Source of the DNA: Chitinispirillales bacterium ANBcel5
Lineage (GTDB): Bacteria > Fibrobacterota > Chitinivibrionia > Chitinivibrionales > Chitinispirillaceae
Length of the DNA: 64,000 nucleotides
Assembly: GCA_029688955.1 (NCBI GenBank)
Contig: JARUKZ010000009.1
Span: 62,001-126,000, forward strand
Direction of reading: 5' to 3'
Part shown: positions 43,110-52,212 of the stretch, piece by piece
Layout of the letters: each line of letters starts with the position of its first letter
Numbering within the stretch: position 1 is the stretch's first letter
The notes under the pieces: generated by a model
What the model was told of the DNA's origin: nothing
Database searches by the model: none
What the model saw: only the letters and a program-made list of their open reading frames with translations
Made by a program: the position numbers and the translations under genes

Positions 43110-43426
43110 CGTAAAGAAGCTACCTTGTCATTAAATTCAAATAAGTTTTTTTAGTATTAGAAAATACTTTCTATTGATTGCAATCCCCAAAAACTTCTTC
43201 ATTTAAACTCTAACAGGACTATTCACTAAAGAATTAGATGGTACTAAATTTATCTCGTTAGTTTTTATTGGATTACAAACCTTGGAGATACCTTTTTATT
43301 ATATCAATTGGATTGTATATTTATTGATTTTGGTCGAATTTTATTATAAACTGAAGATGTTACAACAAGCGCTTTTTTATATGTGGTTCCGATCAAAAAA
43401 GTGCAATGTAATTTGGAGGATTTTTC
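43110..43426. other. AT-rich intergenic region upstream of hldD
   Basis: Divergent spacer with no gene seen. It probably holds promoters for both the YIP1-like gene and hldD, for example TTGATT at 43324 with an AT-rich -10-like TATAAA at 43345, but the 15-base spacing is short, so this is a weak suggestion. A plus-strand frame of 67 codons here lacks coding character. Confidence 0.4.
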
Positions 43427-44401
43427 ATGATTGTTATTACAGGTGGAGCTGGTTTTATTGGAAGTTGTTTAGTTTGGATGCTTAATCAACGTGGAGTAGA
43501 AGATATTTTGATCGTCGATAGATTGGGGACCAGCGAAAAATGGAAAAACCTGGTTCCGCTCAAATATCAGGATTTCTTGGACAAAGATGACTTTATTTCA
43601 CGTCTTGAAGCTGGTGAATTGAATTTTGGAATTGATGCTATTCTTCACCTTGGTGCATGTTCTTCTACCACAGAAAAAGATGCATCCTATTTAATGGAGA
43701 ATAATTTCCGATACACGGCAAGAATAGGCCATTGGTGGGAGCGTAATCAGGAGTGCAGATTTATTTATGCCTCCAGTGCTGCTACTTATGGTAACGGTGG
43801 ACAAGGGTATGAAGACCGGGAAAGCGACTTACATGATTTAAGACCATTGAATATGTATGGGTACTCTAAACATGTATTTGATCTTTATGCCCAAAAAAAA
43901 GGCTGGTTAAAAAAAATAGTAGGTCTTAAATACTTTAATGTTTTTGGACCAAATGAAGAACATAAAGGTGATATGAGAAGCCTTATAGCAAAGGCTTTTA
44001 AAAGGGTTAGAGATGAAGGTGAAATATCGTTATTTAAATCAAACCGAGCAAATTATAGTCATGGAGAACAGAGAAGAGATTTCATATACGTAAAAGACGT
44101 TGCTGCTATGACTCTTTTCTTCTTACAAAACAAAAAAGGGGGTATTTATAATATTGGTACAGGGGAGGCCAAAACCTGGAACGACCTGGCGCGTGCACTG
44201 TTTAATGCTCTTGGTAAGGAAACTGTTATAAAGTATGTAGATATGCCCGCAAGTCTCGAAAATAAATATCAGTATTTTACTCAGGCTGAAATGGAAAAAT
44301 TAAGATCTGTTGGATGTGACCATACATGCATGTCACTTGATGATGCAGTAAAAGATTATGTTCACAATCATTTGATTACAGAAACTCCATTGGGCTGGTA
44401 A
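43427..44401 (+). CDS. hldD: ADP-L-glycero-D-manno-heptose 6-epimerase
   Basis: 324-residue short-chain dehydrogenase: ITGGAGFIGS (NADP loop), IDAILHLGACSSTTEKDASYLMENNF, SSAATYGNGGQGY (Ser) and NMYGYSKHVFD (Tyr-x-x-x-Lys), plus KYFNVFGPNEEHKGDM and HGEQRRDFIYVKDV. These match HldD rather than UDP-galactose epimerase. It makes ADP-L-glycero-D-manno-heptose for the LPS inner core, so the organism is diderm. GGAGG lies seven bases upstream of the ATG. hldE is not in the window. Confidence 0.93.
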   Translation: MIVITGGAGFIGSCLVWMLNQRGVEDILIVDRLGTSEKWKNLVPLKYQDFLDKDDFISRLEAGELNFGIDAILHLGACSSTTEKDASYLMENNFRYTARIGHWWERNQECRFIYASSAATYGNGGQGYEDRESDLHDLRPLNMYGYSKHVFDLYAQKKGWLKKIVGLKYFNVFGPNEEHKGDMRSLIAKAFKRVRDEGEISLFKSNRANYSHGEQRRDFIYVKDVAAMTLFFLQNKKGGIYNIGTGEAKTWNDLARALFNALGKETVIKYVDMPASLENKYQYFTQAEMEKLRSVGCDHTCMSLDDAVKDYVHNHLITETPLGW

Positions 44402-44412
44402 GGGAGAAGTTT

Positions 44413-45795
44413 TTGGACCAGTTAGATGTCAAAATAAGCTCAGACTTTTTAACTGCAGCTCTTCTTATTCCAGTAGAGTGTAAGAACATATCTTTTGATA
44501 ACATAATGCAGTTTCTTGCACAAAAAAAAATCGTATATGGTGTAAAAGAGAAGAACATACATCAGATGATTTCCGAAAAAAAAATCGGTTCATATACTAT
44601 AATTGCTTCAGGAAAACCTGTAGAAAGGGGAAGACCTGGAAAAATTCAATTACTTATAGATACATCAAAAATCGGCAAACCTAAAGAACTCAAATGCGGT
44701 AAAGTGGATCACAAAAATCTGGGACTTATTGTAAATGTCAAAAAAGGAACACCGTTGGCCAGAAGAATACCTTCTGTACGAGGTTCGGATGGTATAACTG
44801 TTTTTGGGAAAACTTTACCTGCTCCTCAAGAGAACGATGTAATATTGAGGGTTGGAACCGGAACTGAGATATCAGTTAGTGATCCAAATCTTTTGGTAGC
44901 AAGTATAGATGGTTATTTGAGAATAGCTGAAGATACAATAGAAGTACATTCTCAAAAAGTAATAAATGGTGACATAGATTATGCTACAGGAAACATCTCC
45001 CTTGATGGCGATTTAAAGGTAACCGGTTCAATTAAAGCCGGTTTTGAAGTTCATATATCCGGATCTCTTGTGGTTTATGGGTGTGCAGAAGAGACAATAA
45101 TAAAATGTGGTGGTAGTATACAAGTCCGAAACGGAATCGCCGGATCAGGTTCTGGATTAATTGAGTGTGGGGGAAAACTCAGTGCAAAGTTTATTTCAAA
45201 CTTTACTGTGAACACTGATTCCGACTGCACCGTTTATGATGATATACTTCACTCATCTATAATATCACATGGTAGAGTTACTGCTAAAAATATTGTGGGT
45301 GGATATGTTGCTGCTGCAAATGGAATTAGAGCAAAAGAAATTGGAAATGTTTCGGAAACTAAAACTATCGTTGATATTGATCACAAAGCTATGAAACAAA
45401 AACAACGTTCTTTAGTACTGAGCAAACTAAAAGAATCTAAAGCTAAGTTAAATACAGAAAAGAAAATACTTTTTGATTATTTAAAAAACCATATGGATCA
45501 AAATGGTAATATACAGGATTTAGATACCTTTGATGAGATGAAGCATTCCTTGCTATTTTTATATATTAATTTCTGTTCCCTCCAAAAACAGATTTCTGAT
45601 TTGGAATCTTCTTTAACCTCCCCCAATTGTCCAATTATAAAAGCATCAGTAGTATATCCTAATGTTGTTGCTAATCTTGGAAATCAAAAACGTTTAATTA
45701 AAAAAGTTGAAAAAAGCGTAACCTATGAAATGATTAGCGATGAGGCCCCGTGTACAAAAAACGACATTAGGGCTATTAGTGGTGGAGGTAAATGA
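44413..45795 (+). CDS. FapA (DUF342) family protein
   Basis: Starts with TTG at 44413; AGGGAGAAG sits just before it and no ATG fits better. 460 residues. The N-terminal helical part (about 1-100) is followed by the beta-helical DUF342 core: GTPLARRIPSVRGSDGITVFGKTLPAP, DGYLRIAEDTIEVHSQKVINGDIDYATGNISLDGDLKVTGSIKAGF and VKGNAIVGG-type repeats to about 330. A C-terminal coiled coil (340-430) closes it. FapA proteins appear in polar/flagellar and two-component clusters, but the function is poorly known. It is 11 bases downstream of hldD. Confidence 0.85.
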   Translation: MDQLDVKISSDFLTAALLIPVECKNISFDNIMQFLAQKKIVYGVKEKNIHQMISEKKIGSYTIIASGKPVERGRPGKIQLLIDTSKIGKPKELKCGKVDHKNLGLIVNVKKGTPLARRIPSVRGSDGITVFGKTLPAPQENDVILRVGTGTEISVSDPNLLVASIDGYLRIAEDTIEVHSQKVINGDIDYATGNISLDGDLKVTGSIKAGFEVHISGSLVVYGCAEETIIKCGGSIQVRNGIAGSGSGLIECGGKLSAKFISNFTVNTDSDCTVYDDILHSSIISHGRVTAKNIVGGYVAAANGIRAKEIGNVSETKTIVDIDHKAMKQKQRSLVLSKLKESKAKLNTEKKILFDYLKNHMDQNGNIQDLDTFDEMKHSLLFLYINFCSLQKQISDLESSLTSPNCPIIKASVVYPNVVANLGNQKRLIKKVEKSVTYEMISDEAPCTKNDIRAISGGGK

Positions 45796-45799
45796 TTTT

Positions 45800-47722
45800 A
45801 TGAATTCTAAATACTGGTTTATTAGCTTAGTTCTGTTTTTTGGTTTATTCACAACCAATGCTGACGAATCAATTGATTACATTCATTACAGACTTGGTGT
45901 TAGATATAAGAATGAAAAAAAATACGACCTGGCAACAGAAGAGTTCAGGAAAGTTTTAGCTGCTTATCCCGATAATTATAATGCATACATGCACCTTGCT
46001 GAAATTCACTCTTTGCAGAATAATCCCAGATTAGTCATTTATTACCTTCAGGAGGCCCTAACCTACAATCCAGGGTGGGGAAAAGCTCATAAAATGTTAG
46101 CACAAGCCTATGAGCAGGATGGTCAAATCCAAAGAGCCATAAATGAACTTCAACAGTATATGCAATCAGCAGATCCTGCGGAGCGTGACAGTATTCAACT
46201 TACCATTGATAGCTTTATAACCAGAGTTGGAGGGGTAGAGCAAGCTACTGAAATAGATCAAAATGTACTTGAAGAACCCTCCGACAACATTAAGCGTGAT
46301 ACCACTGATGAACAGGTGGATAGAGATAGTGCTGATTCAGAACAACAGGATGAGGATGATACAGACCCGGAAGTTGATCGTTTATTCAGCAAAGCTGTCG
46401 ATTACTATAATCACAATAAATATGATTCTGCAATAGCTGCGATTCGGGCCTGTTTAAAAGTTAAGCCAGGTCACCCAGGAGCATACTACTATGCTGGTTT
46501 GATCAGGCGTAAAAAGGGGCAGAACAGAATGGCCAGAATCAATTTTCAAAGGGGTCTAAATCACCCTAATCTTGGAATAAATGGACATTTCTACTTAGGA
46601 AAAATTTTTGGTGAGAAAAAAAACTATAATGAGGCAGTAAAACACCTCAGAGCTTATATTGAAAATGCAAGAAATGAAAAGCATATAACGAAAGCAAGGA
46701 CATTACTGGATCAGTATAGCCCTTTAGTCAGCGAAACAACAAGAAAAAATGACCAAACTAAAGAAACCAGTGTTGGTTATGATGTGATCGAAAAACGACA
46801 TTACGCTCCCATAGAAATCAGAATCGATTCCCTTCTTTCCATGATGACTGTTGATACTCTGACCGATGTGGGACAGAAATTACTTAACGGAATAAGAGGA
46901 TTTAAGTCCGACAGGTTTGATAGAGCGGTAAATGAGTTTAGGAAGGTGTTGGTAGAAAATCCTCAGGGCTCATTGGCTGCTCATAGTATCTATAATATTG
47001 GGATATGTTTTTATAAAATGAGGCTTTATAAAGATGCTCAAAATCAATTTGAACAATTTCTTGATCGATTTCCTAACAATAGGTTTGCTCCAAACAGTAT
47101 GTTTCTTAAAACAATGTGTTATCAGCAACGCAGTGATTTTGAAACAGCGGAAAGGCTTTGGAGGCACTTTATTCGTGAATATAGGCAGCACGAATGGGTC
47201 CCTTTAGCATGGGAGAGACTTGGTGATACTTATGTTCACCTTGCTGATCTTAGAAAAGCAATAGAAGCTTACAACCAAGCTTTGAATCTTAGCAAAAGTG
47301 TATCTGATAAGGTCTATACATATTATAAAAGAGGTAATGTTTTTCGCTTACTTGAAAATTCCAGAAGAGCTGCGGATTCCTACAAATCGGCCATTAAACT
47401 TGGAGAGGACAATAATGTATACCTGAGGGTACCTGACTCTTATTACAAACTTGCCGATCTTAAATTTAAGCAAAGAAATTTTCAAAAAGCTCTTCCATTA
47501 TATCAAAGGGTGACAAGAAAGTATCCGTCATTCCACGAAACACCCTGGGGGTTATTTCAAATTGCAAATATCCACAGAAATCTCATGGAATTTCAAAACG
47601 CAGTTGATGTTTATAAAAAATTAATTGAGCATCACTCACAAGATTACTGGGCCAGACAGGCTGAATGGAAACTGGAGGATACCATTTGGGAACATGAATA
47701 CAGATCAGTGCTTAGAAGATAA
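45800..47722 (+). CDS. Exported TPR-repeat protein
   Basis: The ATG at 45800 follows GGAGG; an earlier in-frame ATG at 45740 lies inside fapA and is rejected. 640 residues: signal peptide YWFISLVLFFGLFTTNA, then TPRs at about 25-130 (RLGVRYKNEKKYDLATEEFRKVL, AYMHLAEIHSLQNN), an acidic linker (about 150-205), TPRs at 210-290 and a long series from about 380-630 (SLAAHSIYNIGICFYKMRLYKDAQNQFEQFL). The layout resembles BamD/YbgF-like periplasmic scaffolds but with more repeats. Function unknown; in tandem with fapA on the same strand. Confidence 0.8.
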   Translation: MNSKYWFISLVLFFGLFTTNADESIDYIHYRLGVRYKNEKKYDLATEEFRKVLAAYPDNYNAYMHLAEIHSLQNNPRLVIYYLQEALTYNPGWGKAHKMLAQAYEQDGQIQRAINELQQYMQSADPAERDSIQLTIDSFITRVGGVEQATEIDQNVLEEPSDNIKRDTTDEQVDRDSADSEQQDEDDTDPEVDRLFSKAVDYYNHNKYDSAIAAIRACLKVKPGHPGAYYYAGLIRRKKGQNRMARINFQRGLNHPNLGINGHFYLGKIFGEKKNYNEAVKHLRAYIENARNEKHITKARTLLDQYSPLVSETTRKNDQTKETSVGYDVIEKRHYAPIEIRIDSLLSMMTVDTLTDVGQKLLNGIRGFKSDRFDRAVNEFRKVLVENPQGSLAAHSIYNIGICFYKMRLYKDAQNQFEQFLDRFPNNRFAPNSMFLKTMCYQQRSDFETAERLWRHFIREYRQHEWVPLAWERLGDTYVHLADLRKAIEAYNQALNLSKSVSDKVYTYYKRGNVFRLLENSRRAADSYKSAIKLGEDNNVYLRVPDSYYKLADLKFKQRNFQKALPLYQRVTRKYPSFHETPWGLFQIANIHRNLMEFQNAVDVYKKLIEHHSQDYWARQAEWKLEDTIWEHEYRSVLRR

Positions 47723-47768
47723 AAAAAATAATTGACTCCGCCGCTTACCTATTCTAAAATAACCATAT

Positions 47769-48155
47769 ATGAATAAAAATGATACATTACTTGTTGAACG
47801 ACTCATTGAGTCGTTCAATGCTCAACTTTGCTGTTATAAAACGCTGCGCGACACAGTTAGATCCATGATAAGCAGTCTTGTGCTTTCAAGGGGAGATTTA
47901 TCCGTTATTATAGAGGGCATAGAAAATAAAAGCAAGTTATTGGAAAAAGTACAGGGTCAAAGAAATAGTGTGGAATCTGATATTATCCAGTGGCAAAAAA
48001 GAAAAACAGCAATAAAAACCAATAATCTTGTTTCTGAATTAGAAAACGTCTTGGAAAACATGGAAATGGTAATAAAAGAATTCCTTGAAGATGAGCAAAA
48101 ACTAAAGATGTATATGGAAAAGCTTTATGGGACTCAAACTGGAGTCAGGGCGTGA
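47769..48155 (+). CDS. Helical coiled-coil protein, FlgN-like
   Basis: 128 residues, almost all helix: LVERLIESFNAQLCCYKTLRDTVRSM, then GDLSVIIEGIENKSKLLEKVQGQR and a long C-terminal coiled coil. The length and heptad pattern recall FlgN export chaperones, but no sequence motif proves it. It overlaps the histidine kinase start (GTGA) and so is coupled to it. The adjacent NtrB/NtrC pair and a lone FliN-like gene nearby make a flagellar regulatory context plausible, not proven. Confidence 0.6.
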   Translation: MNKNDTLLVERLIESFNAQLCCYKTLRDTVRSMISSLVLSRGDLSVIIEGIENKSKLLEKVQGQRNSVESDIIQWQKRKTAIKTNNLVSELENVLENMEMVIKEFLEDEQKLKMYMEKLYGTQTGVRA

Positions 48156-49408
48156 AAATGATGGAAGTAAAAGATGCGTTTTCAGTTGATGTATATAGAG
48201 ACCTACACCGTGCATTTGTTGAGTTTCAGAATAGAGCTGAGAAGCTAAGTACTGCATATGAGGCCATGCAGCAAGATTTTAAGAATGTAAATATTGAGCT
48301 TGATAGAAAAAATGCGCAACTTGCAGGGAGTCTCGCCCAAAAGGAAGAAGTACAAACATATCTTAACAGTATTTTGGAAAGCATGGATAATGGGGTTATC
48401 GGGGTTAATACGGCAGGGGAAATAACTCACTTCAATAAGGCGGCGGGAATAATTACAGGGTATAATGCTGAGAAAGTAATGGGAAGACCTTATACCGAAA
48501 TATTTATAACTCAAGAGAGTCGGGGCAGTACTCTTTTAAAAACGCTTCAAAGTGGTTGTGAACTTTTACGTGATGAAAGAGTTTTGTGGCACAAAGATGG
48601 TCACCCTGTGCCCGTTTCCTACCAAACAGCAATTCTTAAAGACGGGAATGGAAGAAAACTAGGAGCTGTAGAAATTTTCAGTGATATATCCAGATTAAAA
48701 GCAATGGAAAGAGAGATGCAACAGAACAGGACAATGGCTGCACTTGGAGAAATGTCTGCTACGGTTGCACATGAAATTCGTAACCCTCTTGGTGCAATGG
48801 GAGTGTGGGCTGGGTTGCTCGAACGAGATCTTGAACCAAAAGACAGTAGAAGGAAAACCCTAAACAAAATAACCGAAGGTTTATCCAGACTTAATAAAAT
48901 TGTTTCAAATTTACTGGTTTATACTCGTCCCGTAACCACTGAATTTCGAAAGCTTGAATTGGGTGCACTGCTTGAAGAGATTGTTGATTTTACTGAAATA
49001 GAAATTGAGAGGCTCGGTGTTAATATAAAGGTAGATAAAAAACTTAAAGACGCTGAAAATCTGTTTGTACTTGCTGATCCAGAAAAAATGAGCCAGGCTA
49101 TTATGAATGTTTGTCTCAATGCTGTGCAGGCTATGAACGATGGGGGAACCCTTGCTGTAAGCTTTGAAAAAGGGAAAAAGGAGAGGGGGTTTTCTGCATT
49201 TACTATTTCTGATACTGGATGCGGAATGGAAAGTGAAGTTTTGGAAAAAATATTTGATCCATTTTTTACCACAAAAGAAAATGGGACAGGACTTGGATTA
49301 GCTATAGTAAAAAAGATAGTTGAATCTCACAGCGGACATATAGATGTTAACAGTAGTAGTGGTAATGGTACCAGCGTAAAAATATTTCTACCTTATTTAA
49401 AAGATTAG
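48152..49408 (+). CDS. PAS-domain sensor histidine kinase (NtrB-like)
   Basis: Starts at the GTG of GTGA (48152) with GGAG seven bases upstream. 418 residues: a coiled coil (15-70), one PAS domain (75-185, SMDNGVIGVNTAGEITHFN and GHPVPVSYQTAI), HisKA with His207 in VAHEIRNPLGAMG, and HATPase motifs (NVCLNAVQAM, DTGCGM, GTGLGLAIV). No membrane helix, so cytoplasmic. It is paired with the NtrC-like regulator 30 bases later, so that is its likely target. A FlgS-type role is suggested by the FlgN-like neighbour only. Confidence 0.92.
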   Translation: MKMMEVKDAFSVDVYRDLHRAFVEFQNRAEKLSTAYEAMQQDFKNVNIELDRKNAQLAGSLAQKEEVQTYLNSILESMDNGVIGVNTAGEITHFNKAAGIITGYNAEKVMGRPYTEIFITQESRGSTLLKTLQSGCELLRDERVLWHKDGHPVPVSYQTAILKDGNGRKLGAVEIFSDISRLKAMEREMQQNRTMAALGEMSATVAHEIRNPLGAMGVWAGLLERDLEPKDSRRKTLNKITEGLSRLNKIVSNLLVYTRPVTTEFRKLELGALLEEIVDFTEIEIERLGVNIKVDKKLKDAENLFVLADPEKMSQAIMNVCLNAVQAMNDGGTLAVSFEKGKKERGFSAFTISDTGCGMESEVLEKIFDPFFTTKENGTGLGLAIVKKIVESHSGHIDVNSSSGNGTSVKIFLPYLKD

Positions 49409-49438
49409 TTTGTAGGTATTTATCAAAAGAGAAAAAAA

Positions 49439-50794
49439 ATGAAAATACTTGTTGTAGATGATAACGAGTTATTTCGGGATTCTATTGTAGAGACCCTCAG
49501 AAGACAGGAATATCAGGTCATTGATGCACCTGATGGAATTTCTGCTCTAACATTATTTTCAGAGCAGGAGTTTGATCTTGTGATCTCAGATATGAAAATG
49601 CCTGGTATGAGTGGTATGGAGCTTTTGGAGAATGTTAAAAAAATAAAGGATGATGTACCATTTTTGATTATTACCGCTTATGGAGCAATTGATACTGCTG
49701 TAGAGGCAATTAAAAAAGGTGCATTCGATTTTATACAGAAAACCGATAGCCTTATAAGGGAGTTAGAGTTAACGGTTGAACGTACACTAAAATTTAGAAC
49801 TTTAGTAAAAGAGAACTATAGACTAAAAAAAGAGATCAAAAATAAGTGGAGCTATATAGGAAATGTAGCATCTATAACAAAGATAAAAGAGCTAACAAAA
49901 GCAGTGGCTGAAAGCCGTTCTACTGTACTGGTTACCGGAGAATCTGGTACAGGAAAAGAGCTCGTTGCACGATCTATCCATTATCAAAGTCCTCGAAGTC
50001 AAAAACCATTTGTTAAAATAAACTGTGCAGCTCTTCCGGAAGGATTGATAGAATCTGAGTTGTTCGGACATGAAAAGGGTGCTTTTACCGGTGCTATAAA
50101 CCGCAAAGCCGGAAAGTTTGAATCAGCTTCAGGAGGTACTTTGCTCCTTGATGAGATTGGAGAGATGCCTCTCACTGCTCAGGCAAAACTTCTACGAGTG
50201 CTTCAGGAAAAAGAAATCCAAAAAGTTGGCGGAGATGATACCATAGAAATAGATGTTAGGATTGTTGCAACTACTAATCGGGATCTTGAGGAGCTTGTTT
50301 CAAAAGGAACTTTTAGAGAGGACCTTTTTTACCGCCTTAATGTGTTTCATATACATCTACCACCTCTTAGAGAAAGAAAAGAAGATGTTGAAGAGTTGGT
50401 TAGACACTTTATTACTAAGTACAATGATGAGAATGGTTTTAGTGTTGAAGGGTTTGAAAAGGAGTGTATAAAGCATCTCCATTCATATACCTGGCCTGGT
50501 AATATTAGGGAACTTGAAAATACTGTTGAACGCGCAGTGGTCCTTACTCGGACCGGTCTAATAGCTCCTGATGTTTTTGATATCAAATCAGGAAATCTAA
50601 ATGGATCAAAAATCAATAACCTTGAAGTGGGAATGACTATAGCAGATGCCGAAAGAAATCTCATCTTAAAAACTTTGGATGCGTGCAATCAAAACAGGAC
50701 TAAAGCTGCCCAATTGCTTGGGATTTCAATTAGAACCCTAAGAAATAAACTCAATGAGTACGCCCTTGAGACAAATAGTGTTAGTGAGTCATAG
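49439..50794 (+). CDS. Sigma-54-dependent NtrC-family response regulator
   Basis: 451 residues: receiver (1-120) with Asp51 in LVISDMKMPGMSG, an AAA+ domain with Walker A GESGTGKE (167-174) and GAFTGA (about 214-219), the loop that contacts sigma-54, Walker B GGTLLLDEIG and the R-finger area FREDLFYRLNVF, then a Fis-type HTH (NRTKAAQLLGISIRTLRNKL). The receiver has KTD in place of the usual KP after the fifth strand, a minor variation. It activates sigma-54 promoters; targets are unknown. Operon with the PAS kinase. Confidence 0.95.
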   Translation: MKILVVDDNELFRDSIVETLRRQEYQVIDAPDGISALTLFSEQEFDLVISDMKMPGMSGMELLENVKKIKDDVPFLIITAYGAIDTAVEAIKKGAFDFIQKTDSLIRELELTVERTLKFRTLVKENYRLKKEIKNKWSYIGNVASITKIKELTKAVAESRSTVLVTGESGTGKELVARSIHYQSPRSQKPFVKINCAALPEGLIESELFGHEKGAFTGAINRKAGKFESASGGTLLLDEIGEMPLTAQAKLLRVLQEKEIQKVGGDDTIEIDVRIVATTNRDLEELVSKGTFREDLFYRLNVFHIHLPPLRERKEDVEELVRHFITKYNDENGFSVEGFEKECIKHLHSYTWPGNIRELENTVERAVVLTRTGLIAPDVFDIKSGNLNGSKINNLEVGMTIADAERNLILKTLDACNQNRTKAAQLLGISIRTLRNKLNEYALETNSVSES

Positions 50795-50827
50795 AATATC
50801 ACTGCAATCTAATAAAAGGGAAAACTG

Positions 50828-52198
50828 ATGTTTGGTAATAATACCAAGTCTATATTTTTTACTACTGCTGTAATCTACCTCTTTTTAACTGTTCTCAATG
50901 TTACCATTTTCATTATAATGGTTTTTGAAAACCAACTTGATCTTATTGCTAAAAACGCAATACTTTCAAGTCAACATACTGCTTCAAGTCTTAAATACCG
51001 AATCGATAATATAGTAAATAATACAGGTCTCCTTAACTCTTCTAATATAAATCTTATACTCAAAGAAGCTACTACATTAAATATTCACAATCTTACTCTC
51101 TATACTGAGGGTGGAAAAATATTTGTAGAAGTTGTAGAAAACAATATCACTGGTCGTGAAAGTGCTGATATGGATGAATTGCGGTTAATCAATATGGCTA
51201 TAACACGACAGGGTTTTGAAGATAAACTGTTTTACCATGATGTGGATAAAGATAACAGAAAAATTATGCTCTTTATACCTTTTGTTTTTGAAACTGAGAA
51301 TATCGGTGTTGCAGGAATAGAATTGTATATGAGTGGTGTTGATAAGCAAATGGGGTATTTATACAGACAATGCGTCATAATTGGTGTTTTGGTTGCAGTT
51401 GTTCATATACTTTTTGCGTTCTTGTTTATAAAAATGATCATTTTGCCTATCAAGAAAATTAATGAAGCAACTAAATCTATTGCTAAAGGAGATCTTGATA
51501 TTCGGGTGCCAAAATTTGGAACAAATGAATTTGGCCAACTGGCGTCTTCTTTTAATGAGATGAGTGTCGCATTAAAACGAATGAGTAATGAAGCAAAGGA
51601 GTCAAATCCACTCACAGGGTTACCAGGAAACATCTCTATCGCCAATTACATCAATAAAAACTTAAATGAGAATCAAAAAATATGTGTACTGTATTGCGAT
51701 CTTGACAATTTTAAGGCATATAATGATAAATATGGTTTTACAAGGGGAGATGATGCGCTTCTATATACCAGAGATTGCTTGCTTAGCGTTTCTAAAAGGC
51801 GTGATGTAAATAATGTTTTTGTAGGACACGAAGGTGGTGATGATTTTGTAATGGTGTGCCCTTATGAATATTGGGAAATTATTGCTAAAGCATTAATTAC
51901 TACTTTTGATAGAGGGATATATCAATTTTATAATAATTCAGATGCAAAAAATGGCTATATCGATTCGGTTAATAGAATGGGAGTACGACAAAGGTTTCCG
52001 ATTATGAGTGTATCTGTAGCAGTAGTAACTAATTTAAATCGTCCTTTTAGAAGACATGCTGAAATTATTCAGGTTGCCGCTGAAGTTAAATCGTACGTTA
52101 AAACAATAGATGGCTCATGTTATGCAATTGATAGAAGAACCGGATCTGGTAAACCTGCAAGGATAAAAAATAAATCTATGCAATCTAAAATGACCTGA
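50828..52198 (+). CDS. HAMP-GGDEF protein (probable diguanylate cyclase)
   Basis: 456 residues: two membrane helices (about 11-31 and 180-205) flank a roughly 140-residue periplasmic sensor, then HAMP (about 205-255, LPIKKINEATKSIAKGDLDIRV) and a GGDEF domain (about 265-430). The substrate site reads CDLDNFKAYNDKYGF and the signature is GGDDF, with Asp for the fourth Glu. That residue is a metal/catalytic position, so activity could be altered, though GGDDF variants exist. An I-site RxxD is not obvious. It follows the NtrC gene by 33 bases and may read the same signal. Confidence 0.85.
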   Translation: MFGNNTKSIFFTTAVIYLFLTVLNVTIFIIMVFENQLDLIAKNAILSSQHTASSLKYRIDNIVNNTGLLNSSNINLILKEATTLNIHNLTLYTEGGKIFVEVVENNITGRESADMDELRLINMAITRQGFEDKLFYHDVDKDNRKIMLFIPFVFETENIGVAGIELYMSGVDKQMGYLYRQCVIIGVLVAVVHILFAFLFIKMIILPIKKINEATKSIAKGDLDIRVPKFGTNEFGQLASSFNEMSVALKRMSNEAKESNPLTGLPGNISIANYINKNLNENQKICVLYCDLDNFKAYNDKYGFTRGDDALLYTRDCLLSVSKRRDVNNVFVGHEGGDDFVMVCPYEYWEIIAKALITTFDRGIYQFYNNSDAKNGYIDSVNRMGVRQRFPIMSVSVAVVTNLNRPFRRHAEIIQVAAEVKSYVKTIDGSCYAIDRRTGSGKPARIKNKSMQSKMT

Positions 52199-52212
52199 AA
52201 ATGTAAGCAGCT

